Shown here piece by piece: positions 1-9,550 of a DNA stretch of 64,000 bases. The stretch is from NCBI RefSeq assembly GCF_017220215.1, contig NZ_CP071130.1, forward strand, positions 372,001 through 436,000, written 5' to 3'. Made by a program: the position numbers and the translations under genes. Under the pieces are notes generated by a model. The model had not been told where the DNA came from. It saw nothing but the letters and a program-made list of their open reading frames with translations, and did no database searches. The stretch comes from Caballeronia sp. M1242. Lineage in GTDB: Bacteria > Pseudomonadota > Gammaproteobacteria > Burkholderiales > Burkholderiaceae. Positions within the stretch are counted from its first letter, which is position 1. The number at the start of each line of letters is the position of its first letter.

Positions 1-110
1 CCTGGCTTTGGCGGACACATTGTAGGCATCGCCCGGCGCGCCGAACATCGGCCATTCGGACGACCCCTTGGTTCATGCCGAATCGCGCGGTATCTGCTAT
101 CGTCCACGCC

Positions 111-1033
<923 letters not shown>

Positions 1034-1037
<4 letters not shown>

Positions 1038-1795
1038 ATCTACACGCAGTTCGTGCAATCTACCGCTTCGAGATGGCGCGCGCCGGACGCACGTTGATGC
1101 AAAGCATCGTGTCGCCGGTCATCTCCACATCGCTTTACTTCGTCGTGTTCGGCGCTGCCATCGGCACTCGCATTCCGGAAGTGGACGGCATCAGCTACGG
1201 CGCGTTCATCGTGCCGGGGCTCGTCATGTTGTCGCTGCTCACGCAGAGCATCGCGAATGCGTCGTTCGGCATCTACTTTCCGCGCTTTACCGGCACCATC
1301 TACGAACTGCTGTCCGCGCCGGTGTCGTATATGGAGCTGGTCATCAGCTACGTCGGCGCGGCGGCCACGAAGTCGATCATTCTCGGCCTCATCATTCTTG
1401 CCACGGCTCGGCTTTTCGTGCCGCTGCGCATCGATCATCCAATATGGATGATTTTGTTCCTGTTGCTGACCTCGGTGACTTTCAGCCTGCTCGGTTTCAT
1501 CATCGGAATATGGGCCGACGGCTTCGAGAAACTACAGATCATTCCACTTCTGATCGTGACGCCGCTCACGTTTCTCGGCGGCAGCTTCTATTCGATCAAT
1601 ATCCTTCCGCCGTTCTGGAAGACGGTCGCGCTGTTCAATCCCGTCGTCTATCTCATCAGCGGATTCCGCTGGAGCTTCTATGGCCTCGCGGACGTGCAAG
1701 TCGGCACAAGCCTTGCGATGACGCTCGTGTTCCTGGCAATCTTCATCGCCATCGTCGCGTGGATCTTCAAGACCGGGTATCGACTGAAGGCGTAG
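1034..1795 (+). CDS. ABC-2 type transporter permease (YadH-like)
   Basis: This is the membrane subunit partnering the preceding ATPase. The 253-residue protein has about six hydrophobic segments and the ABC-2 permease pattern: an N-terminal amphipathic stretch, and the conserved region [36 protein letters not shown] split over residues about 175-212, typical of the YadH/NodJ branch. The start codon lies inside the last codons of the ATPase gene. Together they form a half-transporter pair that would assemble as two permeases plus two ATPases in the inner membrane. Export of a lipid, polysaccharide or drug-like compound is possible; the sequence does not decide. Confidence 0.92.
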
Positions 1796-1840
1796 CAAAG
1801 AGCGGCGCCACGCGACGGGAAAGGAGGAGGCGTTCATTCG

Positions 1841-2347
1841 ATGAAAATCATCAGACGCACGAAACGAAATTTCCTTGGCGCGATGGCCGCGACGCTGGCG
1901 GGCGGCATTGCGCCGTGGCGGCAGGGGATGGCCGCCACGCGGGCCAGCGGCATTCCTGAGTTCGAGGTCGAGCACAGCCGCACGCACTGGCGCCGGCGCT
2001 TGTCCGCGCGGCAGTATCGCGTGTTGCGGCGTGGGGCGACCGAGCCGCCGTTTTCGAGTCCGCTTCTCGAAGAAAGCCGCAGGGGAACGTTCGCGTGCGC
2101 GGGCTGCGGATTGCCGCTCTTTTCGTCTGAGACGAAATTCGAAAGCGGAACCGGCTGGCCGAGCTTCTGGGTGCCGCTGGACGGCGCGGTGGCGACGCAT
2201 GCGAGCACCGCGTCGATACCGTTGCCGAACGAAGTGCATTGCCGGCGTTGCGGCGGTCACCTGGGCCATGTGTTCGACGACGGCCCGAATCCAACAGGCT
2301 TGCGCTATTGCATCAACGGCGCGGCGCTCGTCTTTCAGGCGACGTGA
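1841..2347 (+). CDS. msrB: Peptide-methionine (R)-S-oxide reductase MsrB, exported form
   Basis: MsrB reduces the R-sulfoxide of oxidised methionine in proteins. Two CxxC zinc-binding pairs are visible (C86/C89 in CAGC, C134/C137 in CRRC) as well as the catalytic cysteine C157 in RYCIN. Also conserved are SGTGWPSF and the GGHLGHVFDDGP loop. Unlike the cytoplasmic enzyme, this protein begins with a basic segment ending TKRNFLGAM followed by an alanine-rich stretch, which looks like a Tat signal with KR in place of RR. A periplasmic location is therefore inferred. A strong AAGGAGGAGG sequence lies about 10 bases before the ATG. The gene follows the ABC pair by 45 bp and could be co-transcribed with it. 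Confidence 0.93.
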   Translation: MKIIRRTKRNFLGAMAATLAGGIAPWRQGMAATRASGIPEFEVEHSRTHWRRRLSARQYRVLRRGATEPPFSSPLLEESRRGTFACAGCGLPLFSSETKFESGTGWPSFWVPLDGAVATHASTASIPLPNEVHCRRCGGHLGHVFDDGPNPTGLRYCINGAALVFQAT

Positions 2348-2639
2348 GATGTTGTCGGCGGCAATCGCGAGGCGTGTCTTGTTGTGCCTATGCGTTGCTT
2401 CGCCACCCGGGGCAAAAAAAGTTCGCACTCCCTGACAATCGACAAGAGCCGCCGCGCGCCGGTCGGCATATTAAGAAATATCGAGTGGCCGATGATCCGG
2501 CACTTCTTTACGTTGTCGCTACTTCGTCGGCAGGGATCCCGCTCGCCGACGGAGGGCGTCCGTTCGTTCCCGTGTCCGGACGTCGCGCTTTCCCTGAGCG
2601 CCGGACGCGCGACATCGACGCGCGTCCACTTCCTCCCAT

Positions 2640-3800
2640 CTACGCGGTCGCGGGCACCAGCCGCACGCGCGTGATCTCGGACGGCGCGCCGAGCCGTTTC
2701 GGCGGGCCCCAGTATCCCGTCCCGCGACTCGTATAGACCCAGAGCCCGTTGAACTTCACGAGTCCAGCGACGAACGGTTGCTGGAGGCGCACGAAGAAGT
2801 TCCACGGCAGGAACTGGCCGCCGTGCGTGTGTCCCGAAAGCTGCAACGTGAAGCCCGCTTCCGCCGCCGCCGGCGCGGTACGCGGCTGGTGCGCGAGCAA
2901 GACGCGCACGAGCGCATCGGCCGGTGCGCCGTCGAGTGCCTTCGCCGGATCGCTGCGGTGCGCCGGGTCGAAGCTGCCCGCGCTGTAATCGGTGACGCCC
3001 GCGATTACGGCCTGCGCGCCATCATGATCCACCACCACATGCTGATTCAGCAGCACCTTCAGCCCGAGCCGACGAAACTCCGCGATCCACTTGTCCGCGC
3101 CCGAGTAATACTCGTGGTTGCCCGTCACGAGAAATGCGCCGTGCCGCGCGCTCAAGCCGGCGAGCGGGCGCGTGTGATCCGCGAGATGCGCCACGGCGCC
3201 GTCGACGACATCGCCCGTCACCGCGATAACGTCCGGCGCGAGGCCGTTCACCGCTGCGACGATGCGCTCCACGTAAGGCCGCTTGATCGTCGGGCCGACG
3301 TGGATGTCGCTGATCTGCACGATGGTGAAGCCGTCGAGCGCGGCGGGCAGATTGGCGATCGGCACGTCGACGGTGACGATCGGCGCGCGCTTGCGGGCGT
3401 TGTAGAAGCCGATCGCGGATAGCAGGATGGCCAGAATCGGCACGGCGAGCGCGCTCTCGGCGACGAGCGAGGGCGAACCGATGGGCGCGCCGCGCAACCA
3501 GTCGGCGAGATGAACGCACAAGAGCAGGACATCGCGTGCGAACGTCAACAACAGCAGCGACGAGAAGAAGCCCATCGCGGTGAGGCCGCACCACGCGAGA
3601 CGGTCGGAAAGCGGCTGCGCCTCGATGTTGCGCGCCATCATCCCGAGCGGAATCAGAATCAGCGACGCGACAAGCCACGCAGCCGCGAGCACCTTGACCG
3701 GCATGCCGACGGGCGCTGCCGGAATGAGCCGCCAGCCGACATAGACGTGAAACAGAACACCGACACCGATGAACCGGATGAAGAATGCGGAACGTCGCAT
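2640..3800 (-). CDS. Membrane-anchored metallophosphoesterase
   Basis: This 386-residue protein has four predicted N-terminal membrane segments followed by a calcineurin-like phosphoesterase domain. Metal-binding motifs occur in the usual order: QISDIHVG, VTGDVVDG, VTGNHEYYSG, LLAHQPR and LSGHTHGGQF. The arrangement matches the YkuE/YaeI-type enzymes that act on phosphodiester or pyrophosphate bonds of envelope lipids; the true substrate is unknown. The start at 3800 (MRRSAFFIRF) has an AGGGG sequence five bases upstream. An in-frame ATG at 3875 would add an unlikely arginine-rich leader. The gene is divergent from the next rightward gene. Confidence 0.9.
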   Translation of the reverse strand: MRRSAFFIRFIGVGVLFHVYVGWRLIPAAPVGMPVKVLAAAWLVASLILIPLGMMARNIEAQPLSDRLAWCGLTAMGFFSSLLLLTFARDVLLLCVHLADWLRGAPIGSPSLVAESALAVPILAILLSAIGFYNARKRAPIVTVDVPIANLPAALDGFTIVQISDIHVGPTIKRPYVERIVAAVNGLAPDVIAVTGDVVDGAVAHLADHTRPLAGLSARHGAFLVTGNHEYYSGADKWIAEFRRLGLKVLLNQHVVVDHDGAQAVIAGVTDYSAGSFDPAHRSDPAKALDGAPADALVRVLLAHQPRTAPAAAEAGFTLQLSGHTHGGQFLPWNFFVRLQQPFVAGLVKFNGLWVYTSRGTGYWGPPKRLGAPSEITRVRLVPATA

Positions 3801-4106
3801 AGCGCCCCTGTCGGGCCGGGTCGGCGCTCGTTGCGCTGCGCTCCGCCCCATGAAAGAAGGTTGGTGTGGATTCACAAGACGCGACGCAGACGGTCGCCAT
3901 CAGGCAGCCGATTCTACCGGTTCGCCGGGAAATCCGCCTTGAGGGGTCGAAGTCGGTGCAGATGATCGTCGAATCGACGATGTTTGACATTCGATTAGAC
4001 GATTCTTTGGTGCCGCCGCAACGCATAGAGCGATTCGATTTCAGCCGCCCGAGCAACGTGATATTGAATGGCAGGCACTGAACCCTTCGGCAAGGAGCCT
4101 ACGCAC

Positions 4107-4742
4107 ATGAAGACGAAACGGCGCGTGTTTCCATTTCTCGCGACGATGGCCTCGGCCTCGTTCGCAATCATCGTCGCAACGCCCGGCGCGGTATTCGCGC
4201 AAGCCGACGACGCGTTGAGCAAGGAGGCGCAGGAAGTCATCGCTTCTGCGCAGCCGGTCCACATTCAGGCGACGATCACCGGCATCGATCCCGCAAGCCG
4301 CATGGTGACGGTTCACGGTCCGCGTGGCGATGCTTCGTTCATCGTCAGCAAGGAGGTGACGAATTTCGACCAGCTCCACGTCGGCGACAAGGTGGACGTG
4401 CTCTATAAGAACGCTCTTCTCGTGACGGCCGAGAAAGTGAACGGACGGGGCAAGGGCGTGCGCACGCGCGTCGACACGCAGTCGATCGCGCCCGCGTCCG
4501 GGCCGGGCGGCGCGAGCGGTTTTGAGTCGTCGAGGCGGGTGGAGATTCTCGCGACCGTCGAACATATCGATAACAAACGGCACACGATTACGCTGCGCGG
4601 CCCGTGGCGCACGGAGACGCTGGACATCTCGCCGGCGCTCGAAGAGCAGAAGCTGAGAAAGGGCGATACGGTTCACGCCGTGTTCGTATCGGCGGCGGCG
4701 GTGAAGGTGACGCCTGCCAGCGCGACCAGCGCCGGGCAGTAG
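4107..4742 (+). CDS. Periplasmic hypothetical protein with two tandem OB-like repeats
   Basis: I do not recognise a named family. The 211-residue protein starts with a clear signal peptide (basic MKTKRR, hydrophobic core, cleavage near VFAQA). The mature part holds an internal duplication. The first copy has ATITGIDPASRMVTVHGPRG followed by LHVGDKVDVLYKNALLV. The second has ATVEHIDNKRHTITLRGPW followed by LRKGDTVHAVFVSAAAV. Each copy looks like a small beta-barrel seen in periplasmic DUF5666-like proteins. A ribosome binding site AAGGAG sits nine bases before the ATG. A periplasmic or envelope-associated binding role is an inference. Confidence 0.8.
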   Translation: MKTKRRVFPFLATMASASFAIIVATPGAVFAQADDALSKEAQEVIASAQPVHIQATITGIDPASRMVTVHGPRGDASFIVSKEVTNFDQLHVGDKVDVLYKNALLVTAEKVNGRGKGVRTRVDTQSIAPASGPGGASGFESSRRVEILATVEHIDNKRHTITLRGPWRTETLDISPALEEQKLRKGDTVHAVFVSAAAVKVTPASATSAGQ

Positions 4743-5084
4743 ACGCAGCGGCGCGAAGCGCCAGACTTCTACGCGAAGCGCGTTCCGGCGTGGATGCGAC
4801 CGTGCCGTGTCTCAGCATTTCCGCCACGCGGCAGACGCTCGTGCGGCCTCATATCCGCATCGCGCGGAATTGCGGCTTCGATTCCAAACGTTTCGCCAGC
4901 CTCTGAGAAAGCCAGTCCGCGCCGCCCACGCGCAGCCACCGTGCAAAAAACGCACAGCGCGTCACGCGAAACTGGCAAGCATCGGCCGACTGGAGGAAGA
5001 TGTGCGCCTTTCTGCTTTCGCGGCTGCGCGGCTTCAGCGCTTTGCGGCGCGCCGCCAGACTCATCTTTAGCAAGGGCTTCTTCC
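4743..5084. other. Intergenic region without recognised content
   Basis: This 342-bp gap lies between the duplicated-domain protein and the amidohydrolase gene. Reading frames run through it in several directions, including an in-frame 97-codon extension of the downstream gene, but none has family resemblance. I see no terminator hairpin or convincing promoter. Confidence 0.4.
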
Positions 5085-6284
5085 ATGACGACCGTTTCGT
5101 CCCACCACCGCTACACCGAAATCGCCGATCTCGCCGACGACGCGCTCTCGCTGCGCGAGATTCGCCACGACATCCACCGGCATCCGGAGTTGTCGTACGA
5201 AGAGACGCGCACCGCCGCGCTCGTCGCCGCGAAGCTGGAAGAGTGGGGCTGGCAGGTGACGCGCGGCATCGGCGGCACGGGCGTCGTCGGCACGCTGAAG
5301 GCGGGCGACGGGACGAAGAGCATCGGTTTGCGCGCGGACATGGACGCGCTGCCGATTCTCGAGCAATCCGGCAAACCGTACGCGAGCGAAACGCCCGGCA
5401 AAATGCACGCGTGCGGTCACGACGGCCACACGACCATGCTGCTCGGCGCGGCGCGCCATCTGGCGCGCACGCGGCGCTTCAACGGCACGGTGCACCTGTA
5501 TTTTCAGCCGGCGGAAGAGCATGGCGTGCCGAGCGGCGCGCAAAAGATGATCGAGGAGGGCCTCTTCGACCGCTTTCATTGCGACGCCGTGTTCGGCGTG
5601 CACAACCATCCGGGCGCGCAGCCGGGCACGTTCCTCTTCCGCAAGGGGCCGTTCATGGCGGCGGGCGATCAGGTGTCGATCGTGATCGAAGGCGTCGGCG
5701 GTCATGCGGCGCGGCCGCATCTGTCGGTCGATCCGGTGGTCGTCGCGGCGAGCATCGTCATGGCGCTTCAGACGATCGTCGCGCGCAACGTCGACCCGGC
5801 GCAGCCCGCCGTCGTGACGGTCGGCTCCATGCACGCGGGGACGGTCAACAACGTGATTCCGAACCGCGCGACGCTCGAACTGTCGGTGCGCTCGTTCAGC
5901 CCGGAAGTGCGCGCGCTGCTCAAGCGCCGCATTCAGGAACTGGTGGAGTCGCAGGCGGCGAGCTACGGCGCAAAAGCGACGGTGAAGTATCTCGAAGGCT
6001 ATCCGGTCGTCGTCAATTCGGACGCGCAGACCGAGTTCGCGACGCAAGTGGCGCGCGAACTGGTCGGCGAGGAAAACGTCGTCGCGCACGCGGATCTGCT
6101 AATGGGCAGCGAGGATTTCGCATTCATGTTGCAGGAGCGGCCGGGCACGTTCCTGCGCATCGGCAACGGTGCGGGCGAGGACGGCTGCATGGTCCACAAC
6201 CCGCATTACGACTTCAACGACAAGAATCTGCCGGTCGGCGCGGCGTACTGGGCGCGGCTCGTCGAGCGATTTCTGGAAGCGTGA
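5085..6284 (+). CDS. M20 family amidohydrolase (hippurate hydrolase / amidase type)
   Basis: This is a cytoplasmic zinc-dependent amidohydrolase of the M20D branch, which cleaves N-acyl or N-carbamoyl amino acid amides such as hippurate. The 399-residue length fits. Metal and catalytic motifs are visible: RADMDALPI, MHACGHDGHTTMLLGAARHL, the catalytic glutamate in FQPAEEH, the dimerisation-domain pattern GGHAARPH, and MGSEDFAFMLQERPG near the end. The start at 5085 (MTTVSSHHRY) gives the usual family N-terminus. A longer in-frame reading from 4794 has no family similarity. It converges on the chemotaxis receptor gene with a 20-bp gap. The physiological substrate cannot be read from sequence. 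Confidence 0.92.
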   Translation: MTTVSSHHRYTEIADLADDALSLREIRHDIHRHPELSYEETRTAALVAAKLEEWGWQVTRGIGGTGVVGTLKAGDGTKSIGLRADMDALPILEQSGKPYASETPGKMHACGHDGHTTMLLGAARHLARTRRFNGTVHLYFQPAEEHGVPSGAQKMIEEGLFDRFHCDAVFGVHNHPGAQPGTFLFRKGPFMAAGDQVSIVIEGVGGHAARPHLSVDPVVVAASIVMALQTIVARNVDPAQPAVVTVGSMHAGTVNNVIPNRATLELSVRSFSPEVRALLKRRIQELVESQAASYGAKATVKYLEGYPVVVNSDAQTEFATQVARELVGEENVVAHADLLMGSEDFAFMLQERPGTFLRIGNGAGEDGCMVHNPHYDFNDKNLPVGAAYWARLVERFLEA

Positions 6285-6304
6285 GCCGCCCGGCTGTGTG
6301 ACAG

Positions 6305-7855
6305 CTACGCGGGCAGCTTGAAACTGCCGATCGCCTCGCGCAGCACATCCACCTGATCCTTCAGCGAATGCGCGGCGGCCGCGGCTTGCTCGACGAGCGC
6401 CGCGTTCTGCTGCGTCACCTGGTCCATTTCGACGACCGCGCGATTCACCTGTTCGATGCCCGCGCTCTGCTCGCGCGAGGCATCGCTGATTTCGTCGAGA
6501 ATCTCGTTCACGCGGCGCACCGACTGCACGATTTCGCCCATCGTCGCGCCCGCGTTCGAAACGAGCGACGCGCCTTGCTGCACCGTCTGCGTCGACGTCT
6601 CGATCAGCGCCTTGATCTCCTTGGCCGCCGTTGCGGAGCGTTGCGCGAGGCTGCGCACTTCCGCCGCGACCACCGCGAAGCCGCGGCCCTGTTCGCCCGC
6701 GCGCGCCGCTTCCACCGCGGCGTTCAGCGCCAGAATGTTCGTCTGGAACGCGATGCCGTCGATCACGCCGATGATGTCGCCGATCTGCTGCGAACTCGCG
6801 GTGATGCGCGTCATCGTGTCGATGACTTCGCTGACCACGCCGCTGCCGCGCGTCGCCACGTCTGCCGCCTGCCCCGCGAGCTGCGCCGCCTGCGCTGCGC
6901 TTTGCGCGTTGTTCTTCACATTGGCGGTCATCTCGTCCATGCTCGACGCCGTCTGTACGAGCGCGGCCGCCTGTTCTTCGGTGCGCTGCGAAAGGTCGGT
7001 GTTGCCCGCGGCGATTTCGGAGGCGCCCACGTTGATGTTCTCGGTTCCGTTGCGCACGCGCGAAACGGTCTCGACGAGTCCGCGCTGCATCGTCGAAAGG
7101 GCGTGGAGCAGGCTCGTCGTGTCGTCCGGATGCACGGTCACGGCGGTCGTCAGGTCGCCCTCCGCCATGCGGTGCGCGGCGCCCACTGCCAATTCCAGTT
7201 CGCCGCCGAGATTGCGCTTGATGCTGCGCACGACGACGAGCATCGCCGCGGTCGCCGCCGCGCCCAGAAGCACCGTGACGAGCAGCCAGCGCAGGGCGCT
7301 CGCATAGAACGCGCTTTGCACGTCGTCCATGTACATGCCGGTCACGATGTACCAGTCCCACGGCGCAAACCGTTGCGAATACGAGAGCTTGGCGACCGGC
7401 TTGTCGTTGCCCGGCTTCGACCAGAGATAGTTGACGAAGCCGCCGCCCGGCTGGTCGCCTGCCTTGACGATATCGACAAAGAGCCGCGTGCCCGCCGGAT
7501 CGGTGTAATTCGACATGTCCTGGCCGATCATCGCGGGCTTGATCGGATGCATGACCATGGTCGGGTGCGAGTCGTTGATCGACAGATAGCCGTCCTTGCC
7601 GTAACGGATCGCGGCGACAACCGACAGCGCCTGTTTCTTGGCTTCGTCGTCGGTCAGGGTCTTGTTGGCGGCGAGCGCGGCGTAGTGCGACACGATCGCA
7701 TGCGCCTCGCCGACGAGCGACTTCAGCTGCTCCTTGCGGTCATCGATCATCGACGCGCGGTTCTGCCACGCGCCGATCACGCCGATGGCGATCAGCCCGA
7801 TCCACAGCACGGCGATCAGCGAGCCGAGCTTCTTGTTCAACGTCATTTTGTTCAT
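6305..7855 (-). CDS. Methyl-accepting chemotaxis protein with Cache sensor
   Basis: This 516-residue inner-membrane chemoreceptor has a first membrane segment at about residues 10-30. A periplasmic single-Cache domain follows, with [22 protein letters not shown] and [15 protein letters not shown] second membrane segment lies near 190-210, then a HAMP region and the signalling domain. The receptor hairpin tip is recognisable in [20 protein letters not shown] (split before [17 protein letters not shown]). The C-terminus ends FKLPA and lacks a CheR/CheB docking pentapeptide. Single-Cache receptors of this type often sense small organic acids, but the ligand here is unknown. No other chemotaxis genes are in the window. 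Confidence 0.95.
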   Translation of the reverse strand: MNKMTLNKKLGSLIAVLWIGLIAIGVIGAWQNRASMIDDRKEQLKSLVGEAHAIVSHYAALAANKTLTDDEAKKQALSVVAAIRYGKDGYLSINDSHPTMVMHPIKPAMIGQDMSNYTDPAGTRLFVDIVKAGDQPGGGFVNYLWSKPGNDKPVAKLSYSQRFAPWDWYIVTGMYMDDVQSAFYASALRWLLVTVLLGAAATAAMLVVVRSIKRNLGGELELAVGAAHRMAEGDLTTAVTVHPDDTTSLLHALSTMQRGLVETVSRVRNGTENINVGASEIAAGNTDLSQRTEEQAAALVQTASSMDEMTANVKNNAQSAAQAAQLAGQAADVATRGSGVVSEVIDTMTRITASSQQIGDIIGVIDGIAFQTNILALNAAVEAARAGEQGRGFAVVAAEVRSLAQRSATAAKEIKALIETSTQTVQQGASLVSNAGATMGEIVQSVRRVNEILDEISDASREQSAGIEQVNRAVVEMDQVTQQNAALVEQAAAAAHSLKDQVDVLREAIGSFKLPA

Positions 7856-7994
7856 AGGTGCGCCCGCGATGTCTTCGTTGGATTAACGTGTCTTCCACGA
7901 AGCGACGGCGCGCGCCGCCGCTCGTCTGCTTTACGGCAGGCGATGCGGCGGTTGAAGGGCGGGGATACCCGTAAAGCGAGGCTCGCGCGGCGGC

Positions 7995-8156
7995 TCAGAA
8001 GCGCCGGATCGGGTCCTTGTCGGGCGGCGCGTCCGGATGCTGCGGCTCTTCCGGGCGATGCCCCGGCGAGGGCGGCGTGAGCGGATCGGCTTCCGGATCA
8101 CGGTTCGGGTCCGCAATCGGGTCCGGAACGGGACTGGTCTGCAAGTCGAATTTCAT
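7995..8156 (-). CDS. Small proline/aspartate-rich hypothetical protein
   Basis: A 53-residue protein beginning MKFDLQTSPVPDP and rich in Pro, Asp and Glu, with no membrane segment or signal peptide. It is probably intrinsically disordered. The start is supported by GGGGAC about seven bases upstream. It begins 19 bp after the end of the GT9-like gene on the same strand, so the two are likely co-transcribed. I do not recognise a function. Confidence 0.5.
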   Translation of the reverse strand: MKFDLQTSPVPDPIADPNRDPEADPLTPPSPGHRPEEPQHPDAPPDKDPIRRF

Positions 8157-8175
8157 GATGGTCCCCGAAAGAAGG

Positions 8176-8775
8176 TCACGAGGCATCGTACACGGCTGGC
8201 ATGTGCAGCGTGAACGGACGGCCCGGATGCGCGTGCTCGACATCGGATAGTTCGGCGCGCGCGCGTCGCGTGATCGTATCGCTGCCGACGGCGCGCGGCT
8301 GCTCGGCGAGCACGATATGCGGCGTGCCGAGCGCGCGCGCGACCGCGACGGGCGAGGGCGCGGCGGCGTCGTCGGAGAGGAGAAGCTGTGCATCCGCGAT
8401 CAGGCGCGGCAGCGTGCGCGGCCCGACCGCGCCCGCCAGAAAGAGCGCCGCCGTCTGCATCGCGCCGAGCACGCCGGCGGTGCGCTCGGGCTCGGGCGCG
8501 TCGCCGACAATCGCGATCTGCCAGCCATCGGCGGCGAGCTGATCGGCGACATCGGCGTATTGCTCGGCGCTCCACGCGGGCGTGGACATATGGCTGCCCG
8601 GATGAATCAGCACCAGCCGCTCGCGTTCGATGCCGTGAAACGCGACGAGTTCGTCGTATTCCGCGTCCGACATGTCGCCCGACGGCGCGCGCGGTCCGGC
8701 GCTCGGCGCATCGGGAACGAGCGCGAGATCCGGTGAGAGCACGTCGGTCAGTTCGGAAAAGGGATGGGCTCGCAT
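8176..8775 (-). CDS. Short glycosyltransferase-9-like protein (C-terminal half of the fold)
   Basis: The 199-residue protein resembles only the nucleotide-sugar-binding half of GT9/ADP-heptosyltransferases. LVLIHPGSHMSTPAW matches the loop opening the C-terminal Rossmann domain, and LIADAQLLLSDDAAAPSPVAVARALGTPHIVLA matches the motif that normally reads (T/N)D(S/T)GxxHxAaAlgtP. The usual His of that motif is replaced by Ser-Pro, and the N-terminal acceptor domain is absent (full enzymes are about 330-350 residues). The start at 8775 is supported by AGGAG six bases upstream; a GTG at 8832 would add 19 residues. It may be a remnant or a repurposed non-catalytic domain. Confidence 0.7.
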   Translation of the reverse strand: MRAHPFSELTDVLSPDLALVPDAPSAGPRAPSGDMSDAEYDELVAFHGIERERLVLIHPGSHMSTPAWSAEQYADVADQLAADGWQIAIVGDAPEPERTAGVLGAMQTAALFLAGAVGPRTLPRLIADAQLLLSDDAAAPSPVAVARALGTPHIVLAEQPRAVGSDTITRRARAELSDVEHAHPGRPFTLHMPAVYDAS

Positions 8776-8876
8776 TCTGACTCCTGCAAAGGGCGTGGCC
8801 GCGTAAGCGGACTGCGGGAGTAGTTCCAGCACGTCGCATGCCCAGCTGACCGTGCGGTAAGGCGCAAAGCCAAAGT

Positions 8877-8914
8877 AAAACCGCCGCTTCGCGTTAAGCG
8901 AGAGCGGCGGTTTT
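8877..8914 (-). terminator. Rho-independent terminator
   Basis: AAAACCGCCGCT (8877-8888) pairs with AGCGGCGGTTTT (8903-8914) around a 14-base loop. With A-runs on one side and T-runs on the other, it can work in both directions. It lies 25 bp past the stop codon of the leftward membrane-protein gene. Confidence 0.85.
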
Positions 8915-8938
8915 CGTTGCCGGAGGATGCCAGAAGGC

Positions 8939-9433
8939 TCAAGTCTCGGTAGGACCGTCCTCGGCGGGCAAGGTTTGCGGCGTGAAGGCGTCGGCGCGGC
9001 GGCGGATGCCGTCGATTTCGCCGGTCACGAAGGTGCGGTTGTCGGCGGCGAGCGCCTGCTGATAGGACGCGCCTTCCGGCACGCGATGCAAGAGCGCGCG
9101 CAATTCGCCCTGCGTCGTCTGCTCGACGGGCTCGTAATCGTAGAGGCCGAGCATGAGTTCGGCGCGCTCGTGAAGCAGGAACAGGCACGACGCGAACGCC
9201 GCGACGCCCAGCACTTCCTGCACGCCGAAGCGGATTTCGCGCGGCAGCGGCGAAAACGGCAGCCACGCGACGAGCGCCGCGCCTACGACCGCCAGCGCGA
9301 TGGTCGCATTGAGCAGCCAGCCGGCGCGGGCGACGATGCGCTCGCGTTCGGTGTGCAACTGTCTCGCCGACTTCGGCACGAGCGCGGTCACGGAGATTTG
9401 CTGCTGCAAGGCGTCGAGCGGAAGAGCGGCCAT
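8939..9433 (-). CDS. Hypothetical inner-membrane protein
   Basis: A 164-residue protein of no family I recognise. It has two hydrophobic segments (WLLNATIALAVVGAALVAWL and EVLGVAAFASCLFLL, about residues 39-58 and 72-88). A charged, probably cytoplasmic C-terminal half contains the run LLHRVPEGASYQQALAADNR. It is followed by a clear rho-independent terminator. No good ribosome binding site is seen before the ATG at 9433. Codon usage matches the neighbours, so it is probably a real gene. Confidence 0.72.
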   Translation of the reverse strand: MAALPLDALQQQISVTALVPKSARQLHTERERIVARAGWLLNATIALAVVGAALVAWLPFSPLPREIRFGVQEVLGVAAFASCLFLLHERAELMLGLYDYEPVEQTTQGELRALLHRVPEGASYQQALAADNRTFVTGEIDGIRRRADAFTPQTLPAEDGPTET

Positions 9434-9550
9434 AAAAGTGTCTTGAAGAAAGCGCCCAAGCGGCGCGACACCGGTATAACGCTTTGCTTACACGACCGTT
9501 GACGATGCTTTCGTCTTGTTGCGCTCTGTTTCCGGTTGTTGCAATTGACG

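Noticed and set aside
1-74. Possible gene end or start at the left edge (a leftward frame from 48 or a rightward frame ending at 25)
   Set aside because: Fewer than 20 codons are visible in either direction and the two readings conflict, so no call can be made.
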